This document shows positions 15,792 through 24,475 of a DNA stretch of 64,000 bases, in pieces (position 1 is the stretch's first letter; each line of letters starts with the position of its first letter). The DNA comes from Paenibacillus cellulositrophicus. GTDB lineage: Bacteria > Bacillota > Bacilli > Paenibacillales > Paenibacillaceae. The notes beneath the pieces are model-generated. The model was not told where the DNA came from and ran no database searches. It saw only the letters and a program-made list of their open reading frames with translations. The position numbers and the translations under genes were made by a program. The stretch spans positions 6,415,001 through 6,479,000 of the forward strand of contig NZ_CP045295.1 of the NCBI RefSeq assembly GCF_009363095.1, given 5' to 3'.

Positions 15792-17561
15792 ATGCTGTTG
15801 GATGAAAGGTATTTGCTGCTGCATGAGCGCTTTGGCGGCGGCACGGAGCTGGGGATACCTATCGAAGTGACGCTGGATGAGCTGGCCGATGCGCTGTATT
15901 GCACCAGCCGTAACGCCAAGCTGATTTTAAGAAAACTTGAAAGCGAGCATTTGATCGAGTGGCTGCCCGGGCTGGGCCGGGGGAACCGGTCGAGGATCGT
16001 GTTCAAAGCCGACAAGGAAGCCTATTTGATCGAATATTCCCAGCATCTCGTGGAGAACGGCGATTACAAACGCGCCTTCGACCTGATCGGGGGATTTGGA
16101 AACGGAACGTACGCCAAGCCGAAATTTCTCGAATGGCTGGATAACCACTTCGGCTACAAAAAAGGGGAAGAAGGCGGCCCTGATGACACGCTGATCTTTC
16201 CCGTGCTGAAATCTCCGCATACGCTGGATCCCGCCGATTTGCTGTACGCGTTCGATTCGCATTTGATCCGGCAAATTTTTGACCGGCTGCTGAGGTTTGA
16301 TGAACAAACCGGCACGATTGCGCCAATGATCGCTCATACCTGGTCATCGAACGACAGCGCCACGGAATGGACGTTTTATTTGCGCAAGGGGGTTCGCTTC
16401 CATAACGGACAGGAGCTGACCTCACGCGATGTGCAGTTCACGCTCGAACGCCTTAAGGACGGGACGGCCAACGGATGGCTGATGCGAGGCGTGGACCGTG
16501 TTGAGACGATCGGAACCCGGGTTCTGCGGGTCAAGCTGAACCGGCCTAACCGGATGTTTGACCGGTTCATGTGCTCGGCGGCGGCTTCGATTTTGCCCTT
16601 CGGCTTTGCAGGCATGGAAGAGGACAGCTATTGGAGCCATCCGCTCGGAACGGGACCGTTCCGTCTGGTCACCTGGACCAGCGGCCGGATCGGGATGGCG
16701 GCGTTTGACGCCTATTTTCAGGGGAGGCCGTATCTGGACGGCGTCGACATCGTGATCATGCCGGAAGACTGCAGCACGGAAGTGGACGGAATCGCCAAGG
16801 TTCACCACAGCCTGGATACGATGCGTATGGACCGGAGTACGCCGGAGGATACCTGGCAGGAGATCGAGAAACTGTGCCAGGGCTGTACGCTGCTTACCTG
16901 GAACGTGTCACGTGAAGGTGTGCAGCAGTCGGAGGCGTTCCGGCGGGCCGTGCGGATGATCCTGCATCCCGGTGATATGGTGGCGGAGCTGGGCGGCGAA
17001 CGGGCGCTGCCGGCTTTTGGGTTCCGCCCAGACGCGAGCCGTTCCCACGCGGTGGAACCGACGCGTCCCGATCGCGTCCGGAGGGCGCTGGAAGAATCGG
17101 GTTATAACGGAGAGGTCCTCCGCTTTGCATGCCACCAAAAATATGGGGAAGACGGCATGTGGGTCGTAAACCGGCTGGCTGCCTGGGGAATCCAAATCGA
17201 GACCGTGGATTATGACCAGTGGCCGGAATCGGATTTCGTCATCTCCGGCCTGGTATTTCCCGAAGACGAGGTATGCGAAATTGAAGCTTATGAACACCGG
17301 GATTGCGTTATGCAGGCTTATTTTGACCATGAACGGAAGGAATGGATTACCGGCCGGATCGATGCAGCCGTGGCGGCCGAATCCACGGACCAGCGGCGGA
17401 TGTTCCTGAAGGAGATCGAGGAACATCTCCGCGATGAGGCGACGGTCATTTTTCTGCACCACCGGAGGCTGAGCACCTTTTTACATCCCTCGGTACGCGG
17501 TGTCAGCCTGAATCCCCTCGGGTGGATCGACTTTAAGGACGTATGGCTGGAACAGGCATGA
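15792..17561 (+). CDS. SgrR-like transcriptional regulator with solute-binding domain
   Basis: A 589-residue protein joining an N-terminal winged helix (about 1-75, 'LADALYCTSRNAKLILRKLE') to a cytoplasmic copy of a family 5 oligopeptide-type solute-binding domain (about 120-470; 'LRKGVRFHNGQELTSRDVQFTL' is typical). This is the architecture of SgrR. There is no signal peptide, so ligand sensing occurs inside the cell. AAGGAGGG stands 5 nt before ATG 15792; the 18 earlier in-frame codons are unlikely to be used. In many Firmicutes such regulators sit beside an exporter, but here the neighbours are a small gene and a chemoreceptor, so the target is unclear. Confidence 0.85.
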   Translation: MLLDERYLLLHERFGGGTELGIPIEVTLDELADALYCTSRNAKLILRKLESEHLIEWLPGLGRGNRSRIVFKADKEAYLIEYSQHLVENGDYKRAFDLIGGFGNGTYAKPKFLEWLDNHFGYKKGEEGGPDDTLIFPVLKSPHTLDPADLLYAFDSHLIRQIFDRLLRFDEQTGTIAPMIAHTWSSNDSATEWTFYLRKGVRFHNGQELTSRDVQFTLERLKDGTANGWLMRGVDRVETIGTRVLRVKLNRPNRMFDRFMCSAAASILPFGFAGMEEDSYWSHPLGTGPFRLVTWTSGRIGMAAFDAYFQGRPYLDGVDIVIMPEDCSTEVDGIAKVHHSLDTMRMDRSTPEDTWQEIEKLCQGCTLLTWNVSREGVQQSEAFRRAVRMILHPGDMVAELGGERALPAFGFRPDASRSHAVEPTRPDRVRRALEESGYNGEVLRFACHQKYGEDGMWVVNRLAAWGIQIETVDYDQWPESDFVISGLVFPEDEVCEIEAYEHRDCVMQAYFDHERKEWITGRIDAAVAAESTDQRRMFLKEIEEHLRDEATVIFLHHRRLSTFLHPSVRGVSLNPLGWIDFKDVWLEQA

Positions 17562-17640
17562 CGAAAGACTGCAAAAGCGAAGCTCGTGCTCAAGTATGAA
17601 ACATTTGTGAGGCGTAGGACATCATCTGTTGCTTAATAAT

Positions 17641-17686
17641 AAAAGCAGGCATACGGCGGGGTTCATCCCGCTGTATGCCTGCTTTA
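17641..17686. terminator. bidirectional terminator between the SgrR-like and chemoreceptor genes
   Basis: AAAGCAGGCATAC pairs with GTATGCCTGCTTT, with inner GCGGG/CCCGC. It has A-rich and T-rich flanks on both sides and serves the two convergent genes. Confidence 0.85.
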
Positions 17687-17700
17687 TTCATGTATGCCGA

Positions 17701-18951
17701 TTAGAATTTAAAAATCTGAATCGTCTTTTGCAGCTGGAACACGGCCTGTCTCATTGCTTCGGTCTCATCGACGACCGCCTCGATCGACTTCATCTGCTCG
17801 TTCATGGCGGCGGACACCTGCTCCGTACCGGCAGAGGACTGCTCGGTGATGGCCGAAATATTCTGGATGGCCGCCGATATTTTACGGGCACTGTCCAGCA
17901 TCAGGTCACTTTCATTTGAGAATGAAGTGATTTGCTCGGTTATGTATTGTACGCTTTCGACGATGTGGGCAAAGATCTGCTCGGCCTCGCGGATCCGTTC
18001 ATTTTGCTGCTGCACCACATCCTCGTTGATCTTGATGTTGTCAATCGCCTGGTGAATGCTCTGCTCAATGCTTTTAACGAGGCTGAATACTTCCTGCGTA
18101 GACGCAGTTGATTCCTCCGCAAGCTTGCGGACTTCCTGGGCCACCACGGCAAAGCCAAGCCCATGCTCGCCTGCCCGCGCCGCCTCGATCGAAGCGTTTA
18201 AGGACAAGAGGTTGGTCTGTTCGGCAAGTTCGGAAATCGTCTTGGTGATCTTCGTGATGCCTTGGGCATTTTTGGACAGCGTGTCAATGGTCTTGGCCAC
18301 ATTTTCTGTTGCTTCGACGTTCTGTCGCATCCCTTCCGCTTGCTTCTCCACAGACTGGCGTCCTTTCTCTACGAGGCTGAAGGTAATTTCGGACTGCTGC
18401 TTCATTTCCTTGGTAGAGGCCGCATAGTTGCCGACTTTGAGCTCGATGGCCTGGATGGATTCGGTCATGCCGGCGACGTCCGAGGAAATTTCGTTCGCGC
18501 CGACGGCCAGCTCGTTGGCCGAAGTGGCGACTGTCGCCATGACGGTTTTAAGCTCCTGATTTTTATCCGCGATACCGCGGCTCGAATCCATCACCTGGCG
18601 GGTGATACTTGACGCGTCGTTCAAAATTTTCTTCAGCTTGTCCACCATGCTGTTAAACGATCGGCTGACGTCGCCCATAGAACCCGATTCATCCACACGG
18701 TTCGTAAAATCGCCTTTGGCAATGCTGGCGGTGGCGTTAGCGATGCTGTCAAACGAAGATGTAAGCGTTTTCTCGATGTAGCGGGCTAAAGGGTAAGTCA
18801 GTGCGGCAAAGATGATGACGAACGCCGCGCCGATGAGGATTTCCCCGATCAGAATAAAAATAATCAGGGCTGGGAGTGCGAACAATGCGGCCACCAAGTA
18901 ACATCCGGCCAGGACCCGCTGGGACAGAGGAAGATTCTTCAGCCAAGACAT
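17701..18951 (-). CDS. methyl-accepting chemotaxis protein without external domain
   Basis: A 416-residue chemoreceptor. Two membrane helices near residues 18-38 and 42-62 are joined by only a few residues, so there is no extracellular ligand domain. HAMP follows (about 62-118), then the signalling coiled coil with the hairpin tip 'LSLNASIEAARAGEHGLGFAVVAQEVRKLAEES' region. The start at 18951 has GAAGGAGGT before it; the track-length frame adds 13 codons without support. It should signal to CheA/CheW and may sense an internal or membrane state. It is monocistronic. Confidence 0.9.
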   Translation of the reverse strand: MSWLKNLPLSQRVLAGCYLVAALFALPALIIFILIGEILIGAAFVIIFAALTYPLARYIEKTLTSSFDSIANATASIAKGDFTNRVDESGSMGDVSRSFNSMVDKLKKILNDASSITRQVMDSSRGIADKNQELKTVMATVATSANELAVGANEISSDVAGMTESIQAIELKVGNYAASTKEMKQQSEITFSLVEKGRQSVEKQAEGMRQNVEATENVAKTIDTLSKNAQGITKITKTISELAEQTNLLSLNASIEAARAGEHGLGFAVVAQEVRKLAEESTASTQEVFSLVKSIEQSIHQAIDNIKINEDVVQQQNERIREAEQIFAHIVESVQYITEQITSFSNESDLMLDSARKISAAIQNISAITEQSSAGTEQVSAAMNEQMKSIEAVVDETEAMRQAVFQLQKTIQIFKF

Positions 18952-19112
18952 AGGAAAATAGACCTCCTTCAATTGAGCAAATTTTACCATATTATAACAT
19001 CGATATGAGCAAAAGGTCTATATATGAATATTTTTGTCGATTCACTACATGAAAGTGGTTCCATGAAGCCATAATAAACCAAAAAAGTGAGTTTTCAGGA
19101 GGTTGTTACCCG

Positions 19113-19601
19113 ATGCGTATAGTGTTGATGATTTGGATGATGGTTCTGGCGGCAGCGGCTGCTCCGGCAGGAGCTGCATCAGCAAAGCCAGCCGATGTTT
19201 GCAAAATCGAGAAGAGTCTTTTTAAATCAAACGTCCAGCAGGAAGGAAACGTCTGCGACGTGCATATCAAACGCAGCGACCTGAACGTGTCGCTCATGGG
19301 TCGTCACCTTTCGCCGGAGCTGATGGATCTTGCCCTGGGTGCCACATTCGAGCACACAGACCCCCAAGGGGCGAAGGGAGCGGTGACCGGCGAATTCGCG
19401 CTGCTGGAGGACGAAGTCAATCCGGTCATTGATGCGCTCCGCAAAGGCAAGATCAACATCTCGGCTGTGCATAACCATTGGATGCAGCAGGAGCCGGAGG
19501 TGCTGTACCTTCATTTTCAGGCGGAAGGAGACCTCGCCTCCCTCAGTCATACGGTATACCACGCCATGGAAGCGGTGAAACACCAAGGCACGGTCCATTA
19601 A
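19113..19601 (+). CDS. DUF1259 (LppY/LpqO-like) exported protein
   Basis: A 162-residue protein with a signal peptide (about 1-22, AAAAAPAGAASA). The body fits the DUF1259 family: 'FALLEDEVNPVIDALRKGKINISAVHNHW' region followed by 'PEVLYLHFQAEGD'. The His pair in 'AVHNHW' suggests a metal or ligand site. There is no lipobox Cys after the signal peptide, so it is probably secreted. AGGAGG lies 9 nt before the ATG. The function of the family is not known to me. Confidence 0.8.
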   Translation: MRIVLMIWMMVLAAAAAPAGAASAKPADVCKIEKSLFKSNVQQEGNVCDVHIKRSDLNVSLMGRHLSPELMDLALGATFEHTDPQGAKGAVTGEFALLEDEVNPVIDALRKGKINISAVHNHWMQQEPEVLYLHFQAEGDLASLSHTVYHAMEAVKHQGTVH

Positions 19602-19611
19602 AACGGTTTAT

Positions 19612-20511
19612 TTACGGCTCCAGATCAGTGAAGGACGGAACAGCAGGGGCGAAGCGCGGCTTTAACAACTCGGTGCCCGCAGCGGCTGCAATGGATGCCA
19701 GGCATAGAAGCAATCCGGCGGCCGCCACGACGGGAAGCGCTGACCACTCGAAAATGGTGCGGCCCGCGGCGGTCTGAATAGCGACCGCGGCAACGGATGC
19801 GATCCAAGCGGCGCTGCCAGTATGCAGAAGCAGCTGTGCGCGCCGGGCTTCGGCCCGAGAGCGCTCCAACAACCAGCCGAGCAGCGGCAGAACCTGCAGC
19901 GCATGAAAACCGAGGCCGTGCAGGACGATGATATTGCCGCTTGCTCCCGTAAAGCGCCCGTTCAGGGCGATCATCCACAAGCCGGCCGCAAAGCTAAGCG
20001 TCACCGACACAAATGAATAGCGGATGCCGAGGATCAGCAGCGGCCGTGTGGCCAAGAGCTTGCGGCGGAAAAAGGCAGCGGCAACAACGGTCGTCACGAT
20101 AATAAGGATGAAGGATGCAAGGCCAAACGCAGTTCCGGCGATCGTATCGATGATTGAACCGGATTGCGAGAACCGCGGGTTCACGCCCCGAAAATGTTGG
20201 ATCGTCTCCACGGCGTATGCATAGACGACGATCGGAACGAATACCCGGCGGATGGCCGTCCGCGCCCTTGCCTTAAAGCCGGACAGCGGCAGCAGCATGG
20301 CAATCGACAGCATAAATACGCCGATCGCCGCATTGAACGAAAAGGCACTGGCGACATTGCCCCCCGGCGGTACAATCGGGCCGAACATGCCGATATATGC
20401 AGCGATGCCCGCGGCAAGGACAAACCCCACAACACCGAGCCAAGCGAGCAGCTTCTCCTCCGCAAAGAGGCGTCCGGCGCCCCGCAAAGCCAAACGAATA
20501 TAGTTTTCCAT
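19612..20511 (-). CDS. multipass membrane protein, probable TetR target
   Basis: A 299-residue protein with eight to nine hydrophobic segments. I do not recognise its family. Short polar loops carry 'FRGVNPRFSQSG' and 'ALNGRFTGASGN'. The ATG at 20511 is preceded by AGGAGGT, and the palindrome at 20534-20554 lies directly upstream. The same 21-bp sequence precedes the TetR gene at 20681-21193, so that regulator very likely represses this gene. It may be a transporter or a stress-related membrane enzyme. Confidence 0.7.
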   Translation of the reverse strand: MENYIRLALRGAGRLFAEEKLLAWLGVVGFVLAAGIAAYIGMFGPIVPPGGNVASAFSFNAAIGVFMLSIAMLLPLSGFKARARTAIRRVFVPIVVYAYAVETIQHFRGVNPRFSQSGSIIDTIAGTAFGLASFILIIVTTVVAAAFFRRKLLATRPLLILGIRYSFVSVTLSFAAGLWMIALNGRFTGASGNIIVLHGLGFHALQVLPLLGWLLERSRAEARRAQLLLHTGSAAWIASVAAVAIQTAAGRTIFEWSALPVVAAAGLLLCLASIAAAAGTELLKPRFAPAVPSFTDLEP

Positions 20512-20533
20512 CAATCCTCAAACCTCCTGTTTT

Positions 20534-20554
20534 TTATTTATTGATAAATAAATA
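20534..20554. promoter_or_regulatory. TetR operator, copy 1
   Basis: A 21-bp site with the palindromic core TTTATTGATAAATAAA, placed 23 bp before the membrane-protein start. It is identical over 21 bp to the site at 21207-21227. Confidence 0.8.
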
Positions 20555-20564
20555 TATAGGCTAC

Positions 20565-20594
20565 AAAAAAGGCAGTCTGTAACTGCCTTTTTGT
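20565..20594 (-). terminator. terminator of the TetR gene
   Basis: AAAAGGCAGT pairs with ACTGCCTTTT across CTGTA. On the minus strand the stem ends in a T run. It separates the TetR gene from the membrane-protein promoter. Confidence 0.75.
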
Positions 20595-20680
20595 ATTCTC
20601 TGTTTTGCTCCAGACCGGCTGGAATTTGAACCATCTAGAAGCGTTTAGCGTTTAGTCTCCATGCTCAAATAAGCACCACT

Positions 20681-21193
20681 CTAACAGTCCTTGAAGCAAA
20701 GCATCTGCGGTAAATCCAGCACTTCAGCTACCGTGATCAGATACCCCATGCCCATAAACTGGCTTGCCGCGGCTTCAGGCTCCGGCAAACCGGCGGCGGT
20801 AAATTTCTCCAGCACCGAACTGAATATATTGGAAAAAAGCCCGCGCACATGCTCGCGAATCGCCGGTTCCGGGATCGTATGCGCCTGCATGACGAGCAGC
20901 GTTTCTGCCCGGTAGCTGCTCATAACGTCATCAAATACTTGCCCCATGGTTTCCATCAGCTGATCGGCCGGCGCTTCGACCCGTGAAAAGGCATCGGCGA
21001 TCCGCCCGATAGCCCGGTCGATGACAGCGATAAACAGCTCTTCCTTGTTGCTGAAAAAATGAAACACATACGGCTGCGTAACGCCAGCTTCCTTGGCTAC
21101 CCGCGCCGTTGTTGCTTTGTAATACCCGAGTTCGGCAAATACGTCGACTGCTTTGGCTAAAATTTGTTCTTTACGATCCTGCCGGATGACCAT
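20681..21193 (-). CDS. TetR/AcrR-family repressor
   Basis: A 170-residue regulator. The N-terminal helix-turn-helix is 'TARVAKEAGVTQPYVFHFFSNKEELF' region (about 27-55), and the C-terminal ligand domain is variable. It is a little shorter than the usual 190-200 residues. I chose ATG 21193 because GGGAG lies upstream. The in-frame codons before it pass through the operator at 21207-21227, so they are not coding. Both its own promoter and that of the following membrane protein carry the same 21-bp palindrome, which implies autorepression and control of the neighbour. Confidence 0.9.
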   Translation of the reverse strand: MVIRQDRKEQILAKAVDVFAELGYYKATTARVAKEAGVTQPYVFHFFSNKEELFIAVIDRAIGRIADAFSRVEAPADQLMETMGQVFDDVMSSYRAETLLVMQAHTIPEPAIREHVRGLFSNIFSSVLEKFTAAGLPEPEAAASQFMGMGYLITVAEVLDLPQMLCFKDC

Positions 21194-21206
21194 CTTCGTT
21201 GCTCCC

Positions 21207-21227
21207 TTATTTATTGATAAATAAATA
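21207..21227. promoter_or_regulatory. TetR operator, copy 2
   Basis: The same 21-bp sequence as at 20534-20554, 14 bp before the TetR start codon. Confidence 0.8.
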
Positions 21228-21344
21228 ATAGCTCCACCATCACATGCTGTCAACATTTTCTATCTCCGACTTGTCTTTGACGAGTATGTCCGCTTTTACG
21301 TTCGCAGTCCGGACGCAGCCTGTTCAGCAGCATACGGGAAAAGG

Positions 21345-21396
21345 AACAGGGCTGACTGGAAGGCGCGCTATTTGCGTCCTTCCAGGTCAGCCCTGT
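21345..21396 (-). terminator. hairpin after the purine permease gene
   Basis: A long stem with arms CAGGGCTGAC and GTCAGCCCTG plus GGAAGG/CCTTCC. On the minus strand it is followed by TTCCTTTTCC, a weak T tract. Confidence 0.6.
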
Positions 21397-21440
21397 CACG
21401 GGTGCCTTGCATTATTTATTGGAACCCGCATCTACTTACT

Positions 21441-22805
21441 TTATTTTCTGCCGGGCAGCACCTTATTTAATACGATCGCTGCAATCGATGCAGCCAAAAT
21501 CGGCGACCCCAGCAAATATTGCACGAACGTAGGCAGCGAGTGCAGGAAATCCTGCGGGATCATGACTAATGCCAAAGTCAGGATCATCGGGATTGCGATG
21601 ATGTACATTTCTTTTTCGGCGATGCTGACGTTTTTCATCACCTGCACGCCGTTAATGGCGATGATGCCGCAGACGATGGTGAAAACGCCGCCGATGACAG
21701 CCGTAGGGATGGAAGAGATCAACGCGGCCAGTTTACCCGAGCAGCCGAAGATGACAAACCATACACCTACGGCCAGGAAGACGCGGCGGCTCGCGATGCC
21801 CGTGATGGAAATGATGCCTGCATTGGTGGAATAACCCGTAACCGGCGTCGAACCGAGCAATGAAGCGATAAGACAGCTGATGCCTTCCCCGATGACACCC
21901 CGGTTTAAGTTTTTATCGGTTAACGGTTTATCGATGACGTTGCTGACGGCAAACCATGTGCCTGTCGTTTCGGCCAACAGGACGAAATAAATAATGACCA
22001 TGGTAATGATCGCCGAAATGTTGAACGAAAAGCCGAAATCGGCAAAGGGGAGCTGCGGCATACTGAACCATTTGGCATCGTTCACCGCAGAGAAATGAAG
22101 CACACCCATAAAATTCGCCGAAATACACCCGACGACCAACGCGACCATGACCGAAATGATGCGGAAGATGGAGCCTTTACCGCGGAACAAGGAACCCAGG
22201 ATGACAAAAATGATGAGTACAGCGCCCGATATGAGGGCCAGCAGCACGTTTTGGTTGATGGTCGCATCTGTCGCACCGTAGATATTATCCCGGATGGCCA
22301 CAGGCAGTAAAGAAAGACCGACGATGAAAATGATCGTGCCGCCAACGATCGGCGGAATAAACGATTTTACGATTTTATTGAAAATGCCGGTAAAGCCCAA
22401 AACAATGACCAAAACCGCGCCAATCAAACCCGCGCCTAAAACGGAGTTCCAGCCTAACTGCCCACCGCCGCTGGCGGCATAAATGCTGACGATAGCGCCA
22501 AGCGGAACGTAGGAAGGGCCTTGGGCGACAGGCAGCTTCATGCAAAAATACGTTTGTACGATCGTAGCCAGACCGGCCGCAATAAAGGTCGCTTGAATCA
22601 AAGCGCTGGACTGGCCGGACGATAAGCCGATCAGCATCGCGATCAGAAATGGCACGACATAGACGTCCATGGCGACGACGTGCTGTAAGCCCAGAATGAT
22701 CGATTTGTAGACCGGAATTTTATCGTCAGGTGAAACAGTCAATTGAGGAGCTTGTTCTTGAATCTCGGAATGCATAGCTGTTTGTGCCGCTGTTTGTGTG
22801 TTCAC
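21441..22805 (-). CDS. NCS2-family purine permease
   Basis: A 454-residue nucleobase:cation symporter-2 family protein with about 12-14 membrane segments. Typical sequences are 'VAQGPSYVPLGAIVSIYAASGG' region near residue 95, the conserved Glu in 'LLAETTGTW', and 'STPVTGYSTNAGIISITGIASR' region. It begins with GTG behind GAGGTG; a second Met lies 10 codons in. Its partner upstream is guanine deaminase, so guanine, xanthine or a related purine is the likely substrate. The two genes are 96 bp apart on the same strand. Confidence 0.87.
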   Translation of the reverse strand: MNTQTAAQTAMHSEIQEQAPQLTVSPDDKIPVYKSIILGLQHVVAMDVYVVPFLIAMLIGLSSGQSSALIQATFIAAGLATIVQTYFCMKLPVAQGPSYVPLGAIVSIYAASGGGQLGWNSVLGAGLIGAVLVIVLGFTGIFNKIVKSFIPPIVGGTIIFIVGLSLLPVAIRDNIYGATDATINQNVLLALISGAVLIIFVILGSLFRGKGSIFRIISVMVALVVGCISANFMGVLHFSAVNDAKWFSMPQLPFADFGFSFNISAIITMVIIYFVLLAETTGTWFAVSNVIDKPLTDKNLNRGVIGEGISCLIASLLGSTPVTGYSTNAGIISITGIASRRVFLAVGVWFVIFGCSGKLAALISSIPTAVIGGVFTIVCGIIAINGVQVMKNVSIAEKEMYIIAIPMILTLALVMIPQDFLHSLPTFVQYLLGSPILAASIAAIVLNKVLPGRK

Positions 22806-22901
22806 TCAGGAGTACACCTCGAATATTTTTGGATTTTTCTAGGAATAGCGAATGGTTTAACGTAGAAAAAGTATGCCAATCATTGCACTGGACGTCTACT
22901 T

Positions 22902-24266
22902 TTAACGCGAATGGACTTTTTCGCCCTGTACCCAAACTTCGCGGATGTTTTCGGGCCGGGTCAGGTACAGCATTTTTTGGAACACGTCGTTCAAATCTTC
23001 ATTTGGATCAAAGATCGGCAGTTTGGCGGTTGGCAGCTTCGTATCGATGATCTGCACATCCCAGGCATAGTTTTCCTGGATGCGGCCGATCGGCAAGCTT
23101 AAGCTTTCGCCTCCCCCGGCTGTAGCGAGGTAAAACGCTTCGTTCACCGTAATGCGCGATCCCGGCATACCGCGGTCTTTGGCAGGTAGGGCAGGGTTCA
23201 CGCCATCCTCCAGCATTCTGGAGGACATGACGGCTTGTCTGATATTATCGAACAGGCTTGGAGAAAAACCTCCCGAAATGTCGGTCCCCAGGCCGATCTC
23301 TACTCCTTTTTCGTGAAGATGGGCGACGGGGATAACGCTGTTGGCAAAATAGGCGTTAGATATCGGGCAGTGGGCGACAGCCGTTCCGGTTTCGGCAAAT
23401 AAGTTCGCGTCATCGTCGCTCAGGAAATTGCAGTGGGCCATGACGGACTTGTCGCGCAGCAGCCCAAAATCATGCAGGGCATAGGCATCGTTTTTCCGGA
23501 ACCGGTCCCGAACATAACCATGAGCCCAGTCGCTTTCGCTGCAATGCGATTGCACGTAGGCGTCGTATTTTTCGGCCAGCTCTCCCAAGCCGTGCAGCGC
23601 CTCATCCGTGCAGCTTGGAATGAACCTTGGCGTCACGACGGGAAATACGCCTTGTTTTACTGTTTTGGACAATGCTTTGACGGCGAGAATAAACTCTTCC
23701 GTGTCTGCAAGTGCCGCCTGGGTGTCCGCGTCGCGGTAATTTTCCGGATTTTGCTCCGGGTCATCCATGACGACTTTTCCGACGAGTCCGCGCTGGCCCC
23801 TTTCGGCGCAAATTCGAGCTAACAATAAACTGGATTCTTTATGTATGGTGGCAAAATATAGGGCCGTCGTGGTGCCGTTGGCGAGCAGGGTGCGGACCAA
23901 ATCGTCGTAGACCTCATGGGCAAAATCGAGATCTGAGAACTTGGATTCCAGCGGGAAAGTATAGGTGTTGAGCCAATCATAGAGCGGGATGTCCAGTGCC
24001 GTTCCGGATTGGGCCCATTGCGGAGCGTGAACATGCAGATCGATGAATCCGGGCAGGATGTACTGGCCTTCAGTTAACGAATAAAAGTTGTCTTTTCCTT
24101 GATAAGCGTCCAGCAGAACCTGATAATCGGCATCCTCAGGAGCCACGATTTTTTCGATTTTCCCGTCATCATGGATACAGAAGAGATGGTCTTTTAGGAT
24201 TTCAATTTCTTTGGATGATTTACTGGAAAATGCCGTTCCTCGAAACAATTGCTTATATTTACTCAT
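22902..24266 (-). CDS. guaD: guanine deaminase
   Basis: A 454-residue amidohydrolase that converts guanine to xanthine and ammonia in purine breakdown. The metal motif HxH is His78/His80 in 'GFIDLHVHAPQWAQSG'. 'RFIPSCTDEALHGLGELA', 'YVQSHCSES', 'AHCNFLSDDD' with 'HCPISN', and 'GLGTDISGG' (metal Asp) follow in the family order. The length is typical of the amidohydrolase (not the short cytidine-deaminase-like) guanine deaminases. AAGGCGG lies before the ATG. It is followed by a purine permease, forming a uptake-and-degradation pair. Confidence 0.92.
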   Translation of the reverse strand: MSKYKQLFRGTAFSSKSSKEIEILKDHLFCIHDDGKIEKIVAPEDADYQVLLDAYQGKDNFYSLTEGQYILPGFIDLHVHAPQWAQSGTALDIPLYDWLNTYTFPLESKFSDLDFAHEVYDDLVRTLLANGTTTALYFATIHKESSLLLARICAERGQRGLVGKVVMDDPEQNPENYRDADTQAALADTEEFILAVKALSKTVKQGVFPVVTPRFIPSCTDEALHGLGELAEKYDAYVQSHCSESDWAHGYVRDRFRKNDAYALHDFGLLRDKSVMAHCNFLSDDDANLFAETGTAVAHCPISNAYFANSVIPVAHLHEKGVEIGLGTDISGGFSPSLFDNIRQAVMSSRMLEDGVNPALPAKDRGMPGSRITVNEAFYLATAGGGESLSLPIGRIQENYAWDVQIIDTKLPTAKLPIFDPNEDLNDVFQKMLYLTRPENIREVWVQGEKVHSR

Positions 24267-24362
24267 AGTTACCGCCTTAATGTTCGTTATTTGATGATAC
24301 TTTTGTTATTATATGCGCTGAAAAATGATTAGTCTATATTAAAAAGCGAATGATTGTGAAAG

Positions 24363-24392
24363 TGAAAAACCGCCTTCTACAGAAGGCGGTTA
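24363..24392 (-). terminator. terminator of tgl
   Basis: AACCGCCTTC pairs with GAAGGCGGTT; on the minus strand the stem is followed by TTTT. Confidence 0.8.
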
Positions 24393-24475
24393 CCTATATT
24401 AACCTTAAATCATCATGTACATGTCTAGACTTAATTCTGCCCCAGTATAGACCAAAGGGCCGTTGCGCTGCAGAC

